12,500 nt of DNA from Halocaridina rubra (taxonomy: Eukaryota; Arthropoda; Malacostraca; Decapoda; Atyidae): the NCBI GenBank assembly GCA_037179515.1, contig JAXCGZ010005693.1:97501-110000 (forward strand), written 5' to 3'. How positions within the stretch are numbered: position 1 is the stretch's first letter; each line of letters begins with the position of its first letter. The translations under genes and the position numbers were made by a program. The notes beneath the pieces were generated by a model. That model did not search any database, had not been told where the DNA came from, and was given only the letters and a program-made list of their open reading frames with translations. This document shows, piece by piece, positions 1 to 7,664 of the stretch.

Positions 1-784
1 TTAAAACTATGGATTGAGATAGCATTAACTACCTCCTCGCTTAGCGAATTCCAATTTTCAACTACTGTTACACTGAAAAAGTATTTCCTTACATCCTGCG
101 AAGAAGTTTTCTTACGAAGCTTCAAACTATGACCTCTAGTTCTAGAGCCAGCCATATCAAAATATCGATCCCTATCCACTCTATCATAACCATGAAGGAA
201 TTTAAAGACTGTCACTATATCCCCCCTCACTCTTCTAGCTTCGAGTGATGGTAAGTCTAATTCCCTCAGCCTCTCATCATAACTGAGATTGCGTATTTCT
301 GGCACCAGTTTCATGGCATGTCTTTGAACTTTTTCAAGCTTAGCTATGTGCTTTTTCAAGTGCGGATTCCAAAAGGGGGCTGCATATTCGAGTTTTGGCC
401 TCACATAGGTTACATAAATATTTATGAACATTTCCTTGTCCATGTGCCTGAAGGCTACCCTTACATTTGATAAGAATGCATATGCTGCCCTTACTATGCC
501 ATTTATATGTATTTCTGGAGACAAATCTGCCAGTATGTTTACTCCTAGATCTCTCTCATTTTCTGTCTCTTGAAGTTGTACTCCAGCCACCGAGTAGTCA
601 AGCTTGGGCCTTCTTGCACTTGTACCCATTCTCATTACCTTACATTTTGAAGTATTGAATTTCATTAGCCACTTTTCTGACCACTCATGCAGATTATTTA
701 GATCCTCCTGAAGTTCTCTACCATTGTTCTCTTTCTTCACAATCTTTGGATCATCTGCAAACATATTCATGAATGAATTTACAG

Positions 785-790
<6 letters not shown>
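1..790 (-). mobile_element. Family 1 CR1-like LINE, copy 1 (5'-truncated, 3' end off window)
   Basis: The minus strand reads as the C-terminal half of a non-LTR reverse transcriptase, open for about 262 codons from the left edge to the truncation at 790. Visible in order are the catalytic box as FADDP (copies 6, 7 and 9 have FADDA), the thumb region with HEWSEKWLMKF, the stretch PKLEYAAPFWNP, then VQRHAMKLVPEIRNLSYDE and the C-terminal block VVENWNSLSEEVVNA. Compared with copy 9 there is a 9-nt in-frame deletion just after FADD (KKVKNENN shortened to KKENN, near 730). The 5' end stops inside the palm domain at ACAGACTCTG and runs straight into a long TG tract. The sequence is very close to copies 6 and 9 (SVAGVQLQE subtype). 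The stop codon, 3' UTR and tail lie outside the window. Confidence 0.88.
1..790 (-). pseudogene. Reverse transcriptase C-terminal fragment (copy 1)
   Basis: This is the coding part of copy 1. The frame is uninterrupted, so it is a fragment rather than a decayed frame, but it lacks the endonuclease, the fingers and RT motifs A and B, and cannot make an active enzyme. It begins inside the sequence for ESVNSFMNMFADD and reaches the ISIHSF block at the window edge, about nine residues short of the usual KDRYDKYD-stop end. The residue after the two catalytic aspartates is proline where the better copies have alanine. I infer recent insertion from the close match to copies 6 and 9. Confidence 0.8.

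Positions 791-880
<90 letters not shown>
789..880 (+). repeat. (TG)n microsatellite, about 46 units, at copy 1/copy 2 junction
   Basis: A nearly pure TG tract with one interruption (A at 826). It joins the 5'-truncated end of copy 1 to the 3' end of copy 2, which begins with ATTACCTAATTGTG at 881. On the coding strand of the elements it is an (AC)n tail directly after the terminal 14-bp repeat of copy 2. The apparent Cys-Val ORF across it is an artefact of the repeat. Confidence 0.97.
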
Positions 881-881
<1 letters not shown>

Positions 882-1095
882 TTACCTAATTGTGTTTACG
901 GGAAAGAGCCCAAAGCTCGTATCTTCCCGTCTCCTCATCGGTTCCATTTTATACTTAGTCATACTTATCATACCTGTCCTTGAAACTATGGATTGAGATA
1001 GCATTAACTACCTCCTCGCTTAGCCAATTCCAGTTATCAACTACTCTTACACTGAAAAAGTATTTCCTTACATCCTGCAAAGAAGTTTTCTTACG
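881..1095 (-). mobile_element. Family 1 copy 2, 3'-end fragment
   Basis: A 215-bp piece holding only the last codons of the reverse transcriptase (stop as TTA at 955-957 on the plus strand), the 3' UTR with its hairpin (899-929) and one 14-bp terminal repeat (881-894). It is truncated at TTACG (1095), just inside the LKLRKK coding block, and is joined with only a TG dinucleotide to the 3' end of copy 3. This very short form is typical of 5'-truncated LINE insertions. Confidence 0.88.
899..929 (-). other. 3' UTR hairpin of family 1 (copy 2 example)
   Basis: CGGGAA at one end and TTCCCG at the other form an outer 6-bp stem, and GAGC with GCTC can form an inner stem. The same 31-bp structure occurs at 6681-6711, 9818-9848, 11674-11704 and 11954-11984, and in weakened form in copies 3 and 4 (4737-4767, where one pair becomes a G-U wobble). 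In LINEs such 3' structures are often what the reverse transcriptase recognises; that role here is inferred. Confidence 0.6.
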
Positions 1096-1560
1096 TGATT
1101 ACCTAATTGTGATTACCTGATTGTGCTTACGGAAAGAGCCCAAAGCTCGTATCTTCCCGTCTCCTCATCGGTTCCATTTTATACTTAGTCATACATATCA
1201 CACCTGTCCTTAAAACTATGGATTGAGATAGCATTAACTACCTCCTCGCTTAGCCAATTCCAATTATCAACTACTCTTACACTGAAAAAGTATTTCCTTA
1301 CATCCTGCGAAGAACTTTTCTTACGAAGCTTCAAACTATGACCTCTACTTCTAGAGCCAGCCATATCAAAATATCGATCCCTATCCACTCTATCATAACC
1401 ATGAAGGAATTTAAAGACTGTCACCATATCCCCCCCTCACTCTTCTAGCTTCGAGTGATGGTAAGTCTAATTCCCTCAGCATCTCATCATAACTGAGATT
1501 GCGTATTTCTGGCACCAGTTTCGTGGCATGTCTTTGAACTTTTTTAAGCTTAGCTACGTG
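1096..1560 (-). mobile_element. Family 1 copy 3 (5'-truncated)
   Basis: It starts with two tandem 14-bp terminal repeats (1098-1125, the second with one change), followed by the 3' UTR, the stop codon (TTA at 1185-1187) and about 120 codons of the RT C-terminus. The 5' truncation is at TTAGCTACGTG near 1560, where element sequence and the TG microsatellite share the bases GTG, so the exact join cannot be placed. Confidence 0.88.
1185..1557 (-). pseudogene. RT C-terminal fragment with frameshift (copy 3)
   Basis: The minus strand first encodes AKLKKVQRHATKLVPEIRN and the DLPSLEARR block, then MVTVFKFLHGYDRV through to the end KDRCDMYD-stop. The two parts lie in different frames because a run of cytosines at 1430-1436 has seven C where copies 6 and 9 have six. 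The 80-residue downstream piece is open from 1427 to the stop at 1185. Residues differing from the other copies include the C and M in KDRCDMYD. It lacks every catalytic motif. Confidence 0.82.
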
Positions 1561-1567
1561 TGTGTGT

Positions 1568-1653
<86 letters not shown>
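1558..1653 (+). repeat. (TG)n microsatellite at 5' end of copy 3
   Basis: About 96 bp of TG with one GG interruption at 1568-1569. It abuts the 5' truncation of copy 3. Here no family 1 copy follows on the right, so this may be the original genomic TG tract, or the tail of a copy that has been lost. Confidence 0.97.
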
Positions 1654-1655
<2 letters not shown>

Positions 1656-1656
<1 letters not shown>

Positions 1657-1685
1657 ATATGTATGTATGTATGCATGTATGTATA
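1656..1685 (+). repeat. (ATGT)n microsatellite
   Basis: A short tetranucleotide tract, GTAT/ATGT units with one ATGC variant, directly next to the TG tract. It probably arose by slippage and substitution from that tract. Confidence 0.85.
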
Positions 1686-1780
1686 TTGACGAAATTTGAT
1701 GTAAATATCTGATTCCATATTTCTTCAGTGCTCAAGACCTTCTTGAATATGAATGTCCGTTTCTCTATTGTCATCTATGA
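1686..1780. other. Unassigned sequence between microsatellites and family 2
   Basis: About 95 bp that match neither family 1 nor the recognisable coding part of family 2. The minus strand has a short open frame containing KVLSTEEIWNQIF, but part of that frame is the translated TG repeat and I do not recognise it. It may be host flanking DNA or a non-coding part of an element. Confidence 0.4.
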
Positions 1781-1804
1781 GTATTTACATTTTGCTTACA
1801 AAAT

Positions 1805-2782
1805 GTAGTTTCAAGTCGCAAGAAGGTATTGTTTGGGGTCCCTCAGGGATCGATCCTAGGACCTATACTTTTTCTAATATATGTAAACGATCTAGTAAAA
1901 TATTTACCTAACTGTTATGTCATTCAATATGCTGACGATACTCAAATCTTAATTGAAGGAGAAATTAATGATTTAGAAAATATTATTCGTAGAGCAGAAG
2001 AAATTTTGTATATGGCTAAACGTTATTTTCTAAAAAATGGTCTGTTACTTAATGAAACTAAAACCCAATCTATTCTTATTTGATCCAGACAATTATTATC
2101 AGAAGTTGATGACAATCTTCATATAAATTTTAACGGTAATATCATTAAGCCAATGAACTCGGTAAAGAACCTAGGTGTCTATTTTGACCGTTACATGAAT
2201 TTTGAAATGCATATAGATGAAATTTATAAAAAAGTAATGGGTACTCTAATATATCTAAATAGGGTAAAAGACTCATTTGAAACATCAACTCGTATAATAA
2301 TTGTCCAGTCCTTAGCTATGAGATTAATTAATTACTGTCTCAAAGTTTGGGGATGTACAAATAAGACTCAATTACAAAGAATACAAAAGTTACAAAACTT
2401 TGCATCACAAGTGGCTGTTGGCAATGTAAGAAAATACGAGCACATCTCTCCTGTTTTAAAAGATCTAGAATGGATAAAGATTAGAGATAAATATGTTTTT
2501 GATATATGTACCTTTGTTTTTAATATACTAAGAAACAATCTTCCTGATTGCTTGTATAATTTTTCTACAGTAAGCTCAGTTACCGGGTTAACTACCCGTC
2601 AAGGGGAAGATTTATTAGTACGAAGGTCTAAAACTAATATTGGCTCAAGAGATATAAACATTCGTGGACCTCATTTATATAATCAGCTTCCCAGAGAACT
2701 AAAAAATGCTGGTTCAGTGTATACTTTTAAATATAATCTTAAGAAGTTACTCTTAAAGGAAGATTTTACTTGTAATTTTTAA
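1805..2782 (+). pseudogene. Family 2 reverse transcriptase, C-terminal half, one in-frame stop
   Basis: The frame opens before GVPQGSILGP (RT motif B), continues through VIQYADDTQIL (catalytic motif C with both aspartates present) and LFLKNGLLLNETKT-like thumb sequence, and meets a single TGA at 2081-2083. After it the same frame resumes as SRQLLSEVDDN and runs on without a break for some 230 codons, through NLGVYFD and RLINYCLKVWG to the C-terminal RGPHLYNQLPRELKN block and the stop at 2780. Related elements often have a glycine codon (GGA) in the position of the TGA, so one substitution would explain it (inference). Motif A and everything upstream are missing by 5' truncation. Starts such as TTG at 1829 or ATG at 2153 are only internal codons. 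Confidence 0.82.
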
Positions 2783-2892
2783 TAGTACACTCATCTTTAT
2801 GATTTGTTTGTTTTAGTATGTCTATATCGTACACCACAGATGTCTATCTGGAATATATATGCATCTTATTTGAATACCCAATGTACTTTGGA

Positions 2893-2898
2893 AATAAA
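2893..2898 (+). promoter_or_regulatory. AATAAA polyadenylation-like signal of family 2
   Basis: A canonical AATAAA hexamer lies 4 bp before the (TTA)n tail and 110 bp after the stop codon. It could direct 3' end formation, although trinucleotide-tailed LINEs do not need a poly(A) tail, and the hexamer could merely be part of the conserved 3' end. Confidence 0.4.
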
Positions 2899-2899
2899 G

Positions 2900-2901
<2 letters not shown>

Positions 2902-2934
<33 letters not shown>
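2902..2934 (+). repeat. (TTA)n tail of family 2, 11 units
   Basis: Pure TTA repeats directly after the 3' UTR mark the 3' end of the family 2 insertion. Tyr and Leu runs in apparent ORFs across 2804-3048 are translations of this tract. Confidence 0.93.
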
Positions 2935-2935
<1 letters not shown>

Positions 2936-2970
2936 AGATCAAATACTTGGAAAATTCATTTTGCATTCTT

Positions 2971-2997
2971 TGTATCTCTTTATTTACTCTTTTCCAG
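2971..2997 (+). promoter_or_regulatory. Candidate 3' splice acceptor
   Basis: A pyrimidine-rich stretch ending in TTTACTCTTTTCCAG, with AG at 2996-2997, lies 58 bp before the ATG at 3055. A second, weaker AG follows at 3003-3004. It fits an intron ending just before the exon-like ORF. Confidence 0.45.
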
Positions 2998-3054
2998 ATT
3001 ACAGATTCAAAAACAAAAGTAAAAGAGTCCAGATCCTGCTGCTTTTAAATCAAA

Positions 3055-3193
3055 ATGGGGACCCAAGGACTCAGGAAGATGCTTGCACTCATCTTCCTCC
3101 TAAGCTGGTATTGGAAGACGACCGAAGGACTTCAGGATCCTACAGAAGACCTCAAAACCCTTTCTGATACGTCTTTAGAGAGGTCTCCTGAAG
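3055..3193 (+). CDS. Putative first coding exon of a secreted protein (host gene)
   Basis: I do not recognise the gene. ATG at 3055 lies in a good context (AAAATGG, A at -3 and G at +4). The 46 codons begin MGTQGLRK, a short basic stretch, then a hydrophobic core MLALIFLLSWYW and a polar end KTTEG that resembles a signal-peptidase site, with LQDPTEDLKTLSD following as the start of an acidic mature region. At 3193/3194 AAG meets GTGAGC, a good splice donor, which would leave a phase 1 intron. Unspliced, the frame ends five codons later (TAA 3208-3210), giving a 51-residue ORF. An acceptor-like site stands upstream at 2997. The segment matches neither retrotransposon family and is the only non-repeat coding candidate here. 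It is wedged between family 2 (60 bp upstream) and copy 4 (70 bp downstream), both then intronic. It could still be a chance ORF. Confidence 0.45.
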
Positions 3194-3199
3194 GTGAGC
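3194..3199 (+). promoter_or_regulatory. Candidate 5' splice donor
   Basis: The sequence AAG/GTGAGC closes the signal-peptide-like ORF. It matches the animal donor consensus well at +1 to +5. Its value depends on the exon being real. Confidence 0.42.
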
Positions 3200-3251
3200 T
3201 AATAAAATAAGTTTCACAAGCATACAAATGAAAGAAAGTATGCAAGAGCAA

Positions 3252-3323
3252 GCACACACAAAGACACAGATGTATGCAAAGCACTGAGCACACACAAAGA
3301 CACATTTTTATACATAGCACTGA
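3252..3323 (+). repeat. 36-bp imperfect tandem duplication at 5' edge of copy 4
   Basis: Units 3252-3287 and 3288-3323 both begin GCACACACAAAGACACA and end AGCACTGA. The inner part of each, TATGCAAAGCACTGA or its variant, matches the family 1 coding sequence for VCKALM, so the duplicated segment spans the junction of flanking DNA and element. Confidence 0.8.
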
Positions 3324-4710
3324 TGGTGTTAGATATCCATAAAGCTACAGGTCCTGATGATATATCTCCTGATGTACTTAAGAAATGCACTAAATCAATA
3401 TTGGCGGCACTATTTTTCACATTTGAAAAGTCGCTGCAATCTGGGGTGATTCCAAGATGCTGGAAAAAGCGAATGTGGTACCTATATTCAAAAAGGGAAG
3501 GAGGAATACGGCTCTAAACTATAAGCCTGTTTCCTTCATCAGCCTAGATTGCAAAGTTATGAAGAAGCTATTAAGAACACACATCTTTCATTACTTGGAA
3601 TTGTTCAAGTTTTTGTCAGCAAAACTACATGTCTTCATAGAAGGTAGTTCAACAGTATCAAACTTATTAGAATTCTATGATGAGGTAAGACGAATCTTAC
3701 AGGAAAGAGAGGGCTGGGCAGATTGCATATTCTTATACTTACAGAAGGCATTTGATACGGTCCCACACGGGAGACTTATTAAGAAGCTGCAAGTAATGTC
3801 GAGAATAGATGGAAATGTCTTGGAATAGATAAAAAACTAACTCAGAAGGAAGGAAACAGAGGGTTAGAGTAAGACAGTGTCTGAATGGAGTTCTACAGAA
3901 TTCAGTTTTAGGGCTACTTTTGTTCCTTGTATATGTATATGCCCCACCAGAGTCTGTAAATTCATTATATAATATGTTTGCGGGTGATGCAATGATTGTG
4001 AAGAAAGTAAGAAGTGAGAACAATGGTAGAGAACTTCAGGAAGATCTAAATAGTCTGCATGAGTGGTTAGAGAAGTGGCTAATGAAATTCAAAACTTCTT
4101 AATGTTGTAATGAGAAAGGGTACAAGTGCGAGGATGCCCAACTTTGAATACTCAATAGCAGGAGCAGAACTTCAAGAGATAGAGCATGAGGGAGATCTAG
4201 GAGTAAACATACTGGCAGATTTGTCTCCAGTAATGCATATAAATGGCATAGTAACGGCAGCATATGCTTTCTTAGCAAATGTAAGAGTAGCTTTCAGGCA
4301 CATGGACAAGGAAATTTTCATAAATATTTATGTAACCTATATGAGGCCAATGCTTGAATATGCAGCCCCCTTTTGGAATCCACATTTGAAAAAGCACATT
4401 TTTAAGCTGGAAATTGCTCAAAGACATGCCACTTACCATCACTCGAAGCTAGAAGAAAATAGGGGATATGGTGACGGCATTTATATTCGTTCATGGTTAT
4501 GACAGTGTGGATAGGGATTGATAATTTGATATAGCTGGCACTAGAACTAAAGGTCACAATTTGAAGCTTCGTAAGAAAACTTCTTTGCAGGATGTAAGGA
4601 AGTACTTTTTTTGTGTTTGAGTTGTTGATGATTGGAATTCGCTAAGCGAGGAGGTAGTTAATTCTACCTCAATCCATATTTTTGAGGACAAGTATGATAA
4701 GTATCACTAA
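3263..4710 (+). pseudogene. Decayed reverse transcriptase (copy 4)
   Basis: Pieces of one RT are spread over several frames. HKATGPDDISPDVLKKC leads to a 1-nt deletion near 3466. The frame then continues as VVPIFKKGRRNTALNY and LQKAFDTVPHGRL (motif A, where Asp of LDFQKAFD has become Tyr: LYLQKAFD) up to a stop replacing the tryptophan codon (TAG near 3826). Motif B has lost about 17 bp plus a 4-bp deletion, so GVPQG is not intact. The catalytic box reads FAGDA, so the first of its two aspartates is glycine. A 2-bp deletion near 4095, the 58-bp deletion near 4430 and further changes break the C-terminal third. The product cannot be active. Confidence 0.87.
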
Positions 4711-4802
4711 GTACAAAAATGGAACCGACCAGGAGACGGGAAGTTACGAACATGGGGCTCTTTCTCGTAAGCACACTGATTTAATTACAATTAGGTAATT
4801 AT
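3263..4802 (+). mobile_element. Family 1 copy 4, the only plus-strand copy, strongly decayed
   Basis: It runs from the VCKALM coding region, through the whole RT domain, C-terminus, stop (TAA 4708-4710) and 3' UTR to a single terminal repeat, AATTAGGTAATT, near 4800, followed by an AC-rich tract. So in this orientation too the element is followed by AC on its own coding strand. It carries many private indels, including a deletion of about 58 bp near 4430, and belongs to the AGAELQE subtype shared with copies 5 and 7, so it is probably one of the older insertions. Confidence 0.9.
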
Positions 4803-5067
<265 letters not shown>

Positions 5068-5287
5068 TCTTCTTCTTCTTCTTCTTCTTCTTCTTCTTCT
5101 TCTTCTTCTTCTTCTGCTACTCTTCTTCTTCTTCTTCTTCTTCTTCTTCTTCTTCTTCTTCTTCTTCTTCTTCTTCTTCTTCTTCTTCTTCTTCTTCTTC
5201 TTCTTCTTCTTCTTCTTCTTCTTCTTCTTCTTCTTCTTCTTCTTCTTCTTCTTCTTCTTCTTCTTCTTCTTCTTCTTCTTCTTCTTC
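5068..5287 (+). repeat. (TCT)n microsatellite, about 73 units
   Basis: 220 bp of TCT with one interruption, GCTAC at 5116-5120. The translated poly-Ser (plus) and poly-Glu (minus) frames are not genes. Confidence 0.98.
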
Positions 5288-5674
5288 CTGACTAGTAAAC
5301 ATTTTTCCCTGCCTCGGCGATATTTAAAGGATTTGGGTAATTACAATTTAGGGAAAGAAACTCATTATATTTTTTTAGTTTAATGAGTTATGTTCCCAAT
5401 ACAGAGAAAAATAATGAAAAAATAATTATATTCAATTATTTTTAAATGTCATATTGACTCTTAGTTTCTTTACATAATAATCATAATATGAAACTCTTAG
5501 TAAGTCTTCTTATAATGAAACCGAGATCATTTTATAATCGATAGCATAATACATACACATATGAATGCATGGTCATGAAAAAATATGTACTTACATATAT
5601 ATTGTACATGCATGTATACGCACTTACATAAATGCATCTGTTCACACAAGCGGTCAGATATTCAATTCTGTGTT
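5288..5674. other. AT-rich sequence, no gene seen
   Basis: 387 bp of AT-rich DNA with no credible ORF, RNA gene or clear match to either element family. It is the longest stretch without an assigned repeat. A loose match to the family 1 terminal repeat occurs at 5335-5352 but may be chance. Confidence 0.6.
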
Positions 5675-5746
5675 GACCTAATTGTGTTTACGAGAAAGAG
5701 TATCAAGCACGTAAGTTCCCGTCTATTGGTTGCTTCCATTTTGTAC

Positions 5747-5843
5747 TTATTGATACTTATCACACTTGTCCTTAACACTTAGGCTTGAGTTAGTATAAAC
5801 TACCTCCTCGCTAAGCGAATTCCAATTATCAACTGCTATTTCA

Positions 5844-5886
<43 letters not shown>

Positions 5887-6637
5887 TTCCTTACATTCTG
5901 CAAAGAAGTTTTCTTACCATACTTCAAACTATGACCTCTAGCTCTAGTGCCAGCCATATCAATATATCGATCCCTATCCACTCTGTCATAACTATGAAAT
6001 AATTAATATCCGTCACCATATCCCTCCTATTTCTTCTACCGTTGAGTGATGGTAAGTCTAATTCCCTTGGCCTTTCATCATAACTGAGATTGTATATTTC
6101 TGGCACCAGTATCGTGACATGTCTCTGAACTTTTTCCAGCTTAACTATGTGCATTTTCAACTGTGTATTCCAAAAGGGGGCTGCATATTCAAGCTTTGGC
6201 CACACATAGGTTACATAAATATTTATGAACATTTCCTTGTCCATGTGCCTGAAGGCTACCCTTACATTTGCTAAGAAAACATATGCTGCCCTTACTGTTC
6301 CATTTATATTCATTTCTGGAGACAAATCGGCCAGTATGTTTACTCCTAGCTCACTCTCATTCTCTGTCTCTTGAAGTTCTGCTCCTGCCATTTGGTAGTC
6401 AAGCTTGGACCTGCTTGCACCTGTACCCATTCTCATTACCTTATATTTACAAGTATTGAATTTCATTAGCCACTTTTCTGACCACTTATACAGACTATTT
6501 AGATCTTCCTGAAGTTCTCTACCATTGTTCCCGTGTCTTACTTTCTTCACAATCATTGCATCATCTACAAACATATTCATGACAGACTCTGTTAGGTCAT
6601 TTACATATACAAGGAACAAAAGTGGCCCTAAAACTGA
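5747..6637 (-). pseudogene. RT C-terminal half, frameshifted (copy 5)
   Basis: A 231-codon frame (6619 down to 5924) starts at MFLVYVNDLTES, has the catalytic box as FVDDA (Ala to Val before the two aspartates), a 3-residue deletion before it, the thumb, AGAELQETENES, LEYAAPFWNTQ and VPEIYNLSYDERP, and then shifts frame by a 1-nt deletion near 6010, so MVTVFKFLHGYD becomes unrelated sequence. The rest of the C-terminus continues in another frame and is interrupted by a 38-base A run at 5846-5883. Motifs A and B are absent. Confidence 0.83.
5846..5883 (+). repeat. A38 homopolymer inside copy 5
   Basis: Other copies have only five A (GAAAAAG) at this place in the sequence for KYFFSV. Here it has grown to 38, so this is an expansion within the element and not its poly(A) tail: it lies on the wrong side of the stop codon and has element sequence on both sides. 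Confidence 0.9.
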
Positions 6638-6648
6638 GTGTGTGTGTG
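6638..6648 (+). repeat. Short (GT)n junction between copies 5 and 6
   Basis: GTGTGTGTGTG joins the truncated 5' end of copy 5 to the 3' terminal repeat of copy 6 (ATAACCTAATTGTG). Confidence 0.85.
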
Positions 6649-7578
6649 ATAACCTAATTGTGATTACCTAATTGTGTTTACGGGAAAGAGCCCAAAGCTC
6701 GTATCTTCCCGTCTCCTCATCGCTTCCATTTTATACTTAGTCATACTTATCATACCTGTCCTTAAAACTATGGATTGAGATAGCATTAACTACCTCCTAG
6801 CTTAGCCAATTCCAATTATCAACTACTCTTACACTGAAAAAGTATTTCCTTACATCCTGCAAAGAACTTTTATTACGAAGCTTCAAACTATGACCTCTAC
6901 TTCTAGAGCCAGCCATATCAAAATATCGATCCCTATCCACTCTATCATAACCATGAAGGAATTTAAAGACTGTCACCATATCCCCCCTCACTCTTCTAGC
7001 TTCCAGTGATGGTAAGTCTAATTCCCTCAGCCTCTCATCATAACTGAGATTGCGTATTTCTGGCACCAGTTTCGTGGCATGTCTTTGAACTTTTTCAAGC
7101 TTAGCTATGTGCTTTTTCAAGTGCGCATTCCAAAAGGGGGCTGCATATCCGAGTTTTGGCCTCACATAGGGTACATAAATATTTCTGAACATTTCCTTGT
7201 CCATGTGCCAGAAGGCTACCTTACATTTGATAAGAATGCATATGCTGCCCTTACTATGCCATTTATATGTATTTCTGGAGACAAATCTGCCAGTATGTTT
7301 ACTCCTAGATCTCTCTCATTTTCTGTCTCTTGAAGTTGTACTCCAGCCACCGAGTAGTCAAGCTTGGGCCTTCTTGCACTTGTACCCATTCTCATTACCT
7401 TACATTTTGAAGTACTGAATTTCATTAGCCACTTTTCTGACCACTCATGCAGATTATTTAGATCCTCCTGAAGTTCTCTACCATTGTTCTCGTTTTTTAC
7501 TTTCTTCACAATCTTTGCATCATCTGCAAACATATTCATGAATTAATTTACAGACTCTGGTAGGTCGTTTACATATAC
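6649..7578 (-). mobile_element. Family 1 copy 6 (5'-truncated, young subtype)
   Basis: Two 14-bp terminal repeats (6649-6676), an intact 3' UTR hairpin (6681-6711), the stop (TTA 6737-6739) and the RT C-terminal half up to ACATATAC at 7578. It is very similar to copies 1 and 9 (SVAGVQLQE subtype). Its left neighbour is the GT tract at the 5' end of copy 5; its right neighbour is the GC-GT tract leading to copy 7. Confidence 0.9.
6737..7578 (-). pseudogene. RT C-terminal half with two stops and a frameshift (copy 6)
   Basis: Reading the minus strand from 7578, a TAA replaces a serine codon just before FMNMFADD. The frame with the intact FADDAK box then stays open for 107 codons (7539-7216) until a 1-nt deletion near 7213 in the VRVAFRH block. 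The next frame opens at MDKEMFRNIYV (7204) and runs 135 codons to a TAG at 6797 that replaces the first glutamate of SEEVVNA, about 19 codons before the normal end. Other private changes are YVPYV and LGYAAPF. Motifs A and B are missing. Confidence 0.85.
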
Positions 7579-7592
7579 ACGCGTGTGCGTGT
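7579..7592 (+). repeat. Degenerate GT junction between copies 6 and 7
   Basis: ACGCGTGTGCGTGT, a degraded GT tract, lies between the 5' end of copy 6 and the terminal repeat of copy 7. Confidence 0.65.
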
Positions 7593-7664
7593 AATTACCT
7601 AATTGTGCTTACGGGAAAGAGCCCCAAGTTCATAACTTCCCGTCTCCTGGTCGCATCCATTTTG

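Larger units (their letters stand above)
1780..2934 (+). mobile_element. Family 2 non-LTR retrotransposon, 5'-truncated, (TTA)n tail
   Basis: A second LINE family, unlike family 1 in protein and tail. It runs from somewhere near 1780-1805 (the 5' limit is not sharp) through RT motif B (GVPQGSILGP), the catalytic YADDTQ box, the thumb and C-terminal region, a stop at 2780-2782, a 3' UTR of about 110 bp with AATAAA at 2893-2898, and a (TTA)n tail. A TTA/ATT trinucleotide tail and this C-terminal style are seen in CR1/L2-like elements of invertebrates; the exact clade is uncertain. Its base composition is distinctly AT-rich compared with family 1. No target-site duplication was found. Confidence 0.85.
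5675..6637 (-). mobile_element. Family 1 copy 5 (5'-truncated, older subtype)
   Basis: Its 3' end, ACCTAATTGTG near 5677, is joined to non-microsatellite DNA, unlike most copies. The body covers the 3' UTR, stop (TTA 5747-5749) and RT C-terminal half, up to AAACTGA at 6637, just upstream of the VYVNDL coding block. An 11-bp GT tract follows, then copy 6. The inner stem of the 3' hairpin is lost while the outer stem survives with a wobble. Confidence 0.88.

Noticed and set aside
467..658. Plus-strand 63-residue ORF (LPLLCHLYVFLETN and so on), seen again at 7197-7418 and 10365-10556, with a relative at 6268-6459
   Set aside because: Its conservation is only that of the antisense RT sequence in copies 1, 6, 9 and 5. 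It has no start context or independent support.
780..880. Telomeric or subtelomeric repeat
   Set aside because: The repeat is plain TG, not TTAGG or another arthropod telomere motif, and similar tracts lie throughout the window.
724..996. Cys-Val repeat ORF, and similar Thr-His (1550-1774) and Ser-Leu (4744-5006) ORFs
   Set aside because: They are microsatellite translations joined to antisense or unassigned sequence.
1550..1774. Minus-strand frame with KRTFIFKKVLSTEEIWNQIF
   Set aside because: Not recognised as any family; half of the frame is the translated TG repeat. Recorded only as unassigned sequence.
2804..3167. Three overlapping plus-strand ORFs with Tyr or Leu runs
   Set aside because: They pass through the (TTA)n tail of family 2 or overlap the better exon-like ORF at 3055 in other frames.
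3132..3420. Minus-strand ORFs rich in Cys and Leu (LCVCLLL-type)
   Set aside because: They come from translating the 36-bp CA-rich duplication and antisense RT; no gene features.
5288..5674. Possible gene or RNA gene in the AT-rich gap
   Set aside because: No ORF with supporting features and no tRNA-like cloverleaf or other RNA signature found on either strand.
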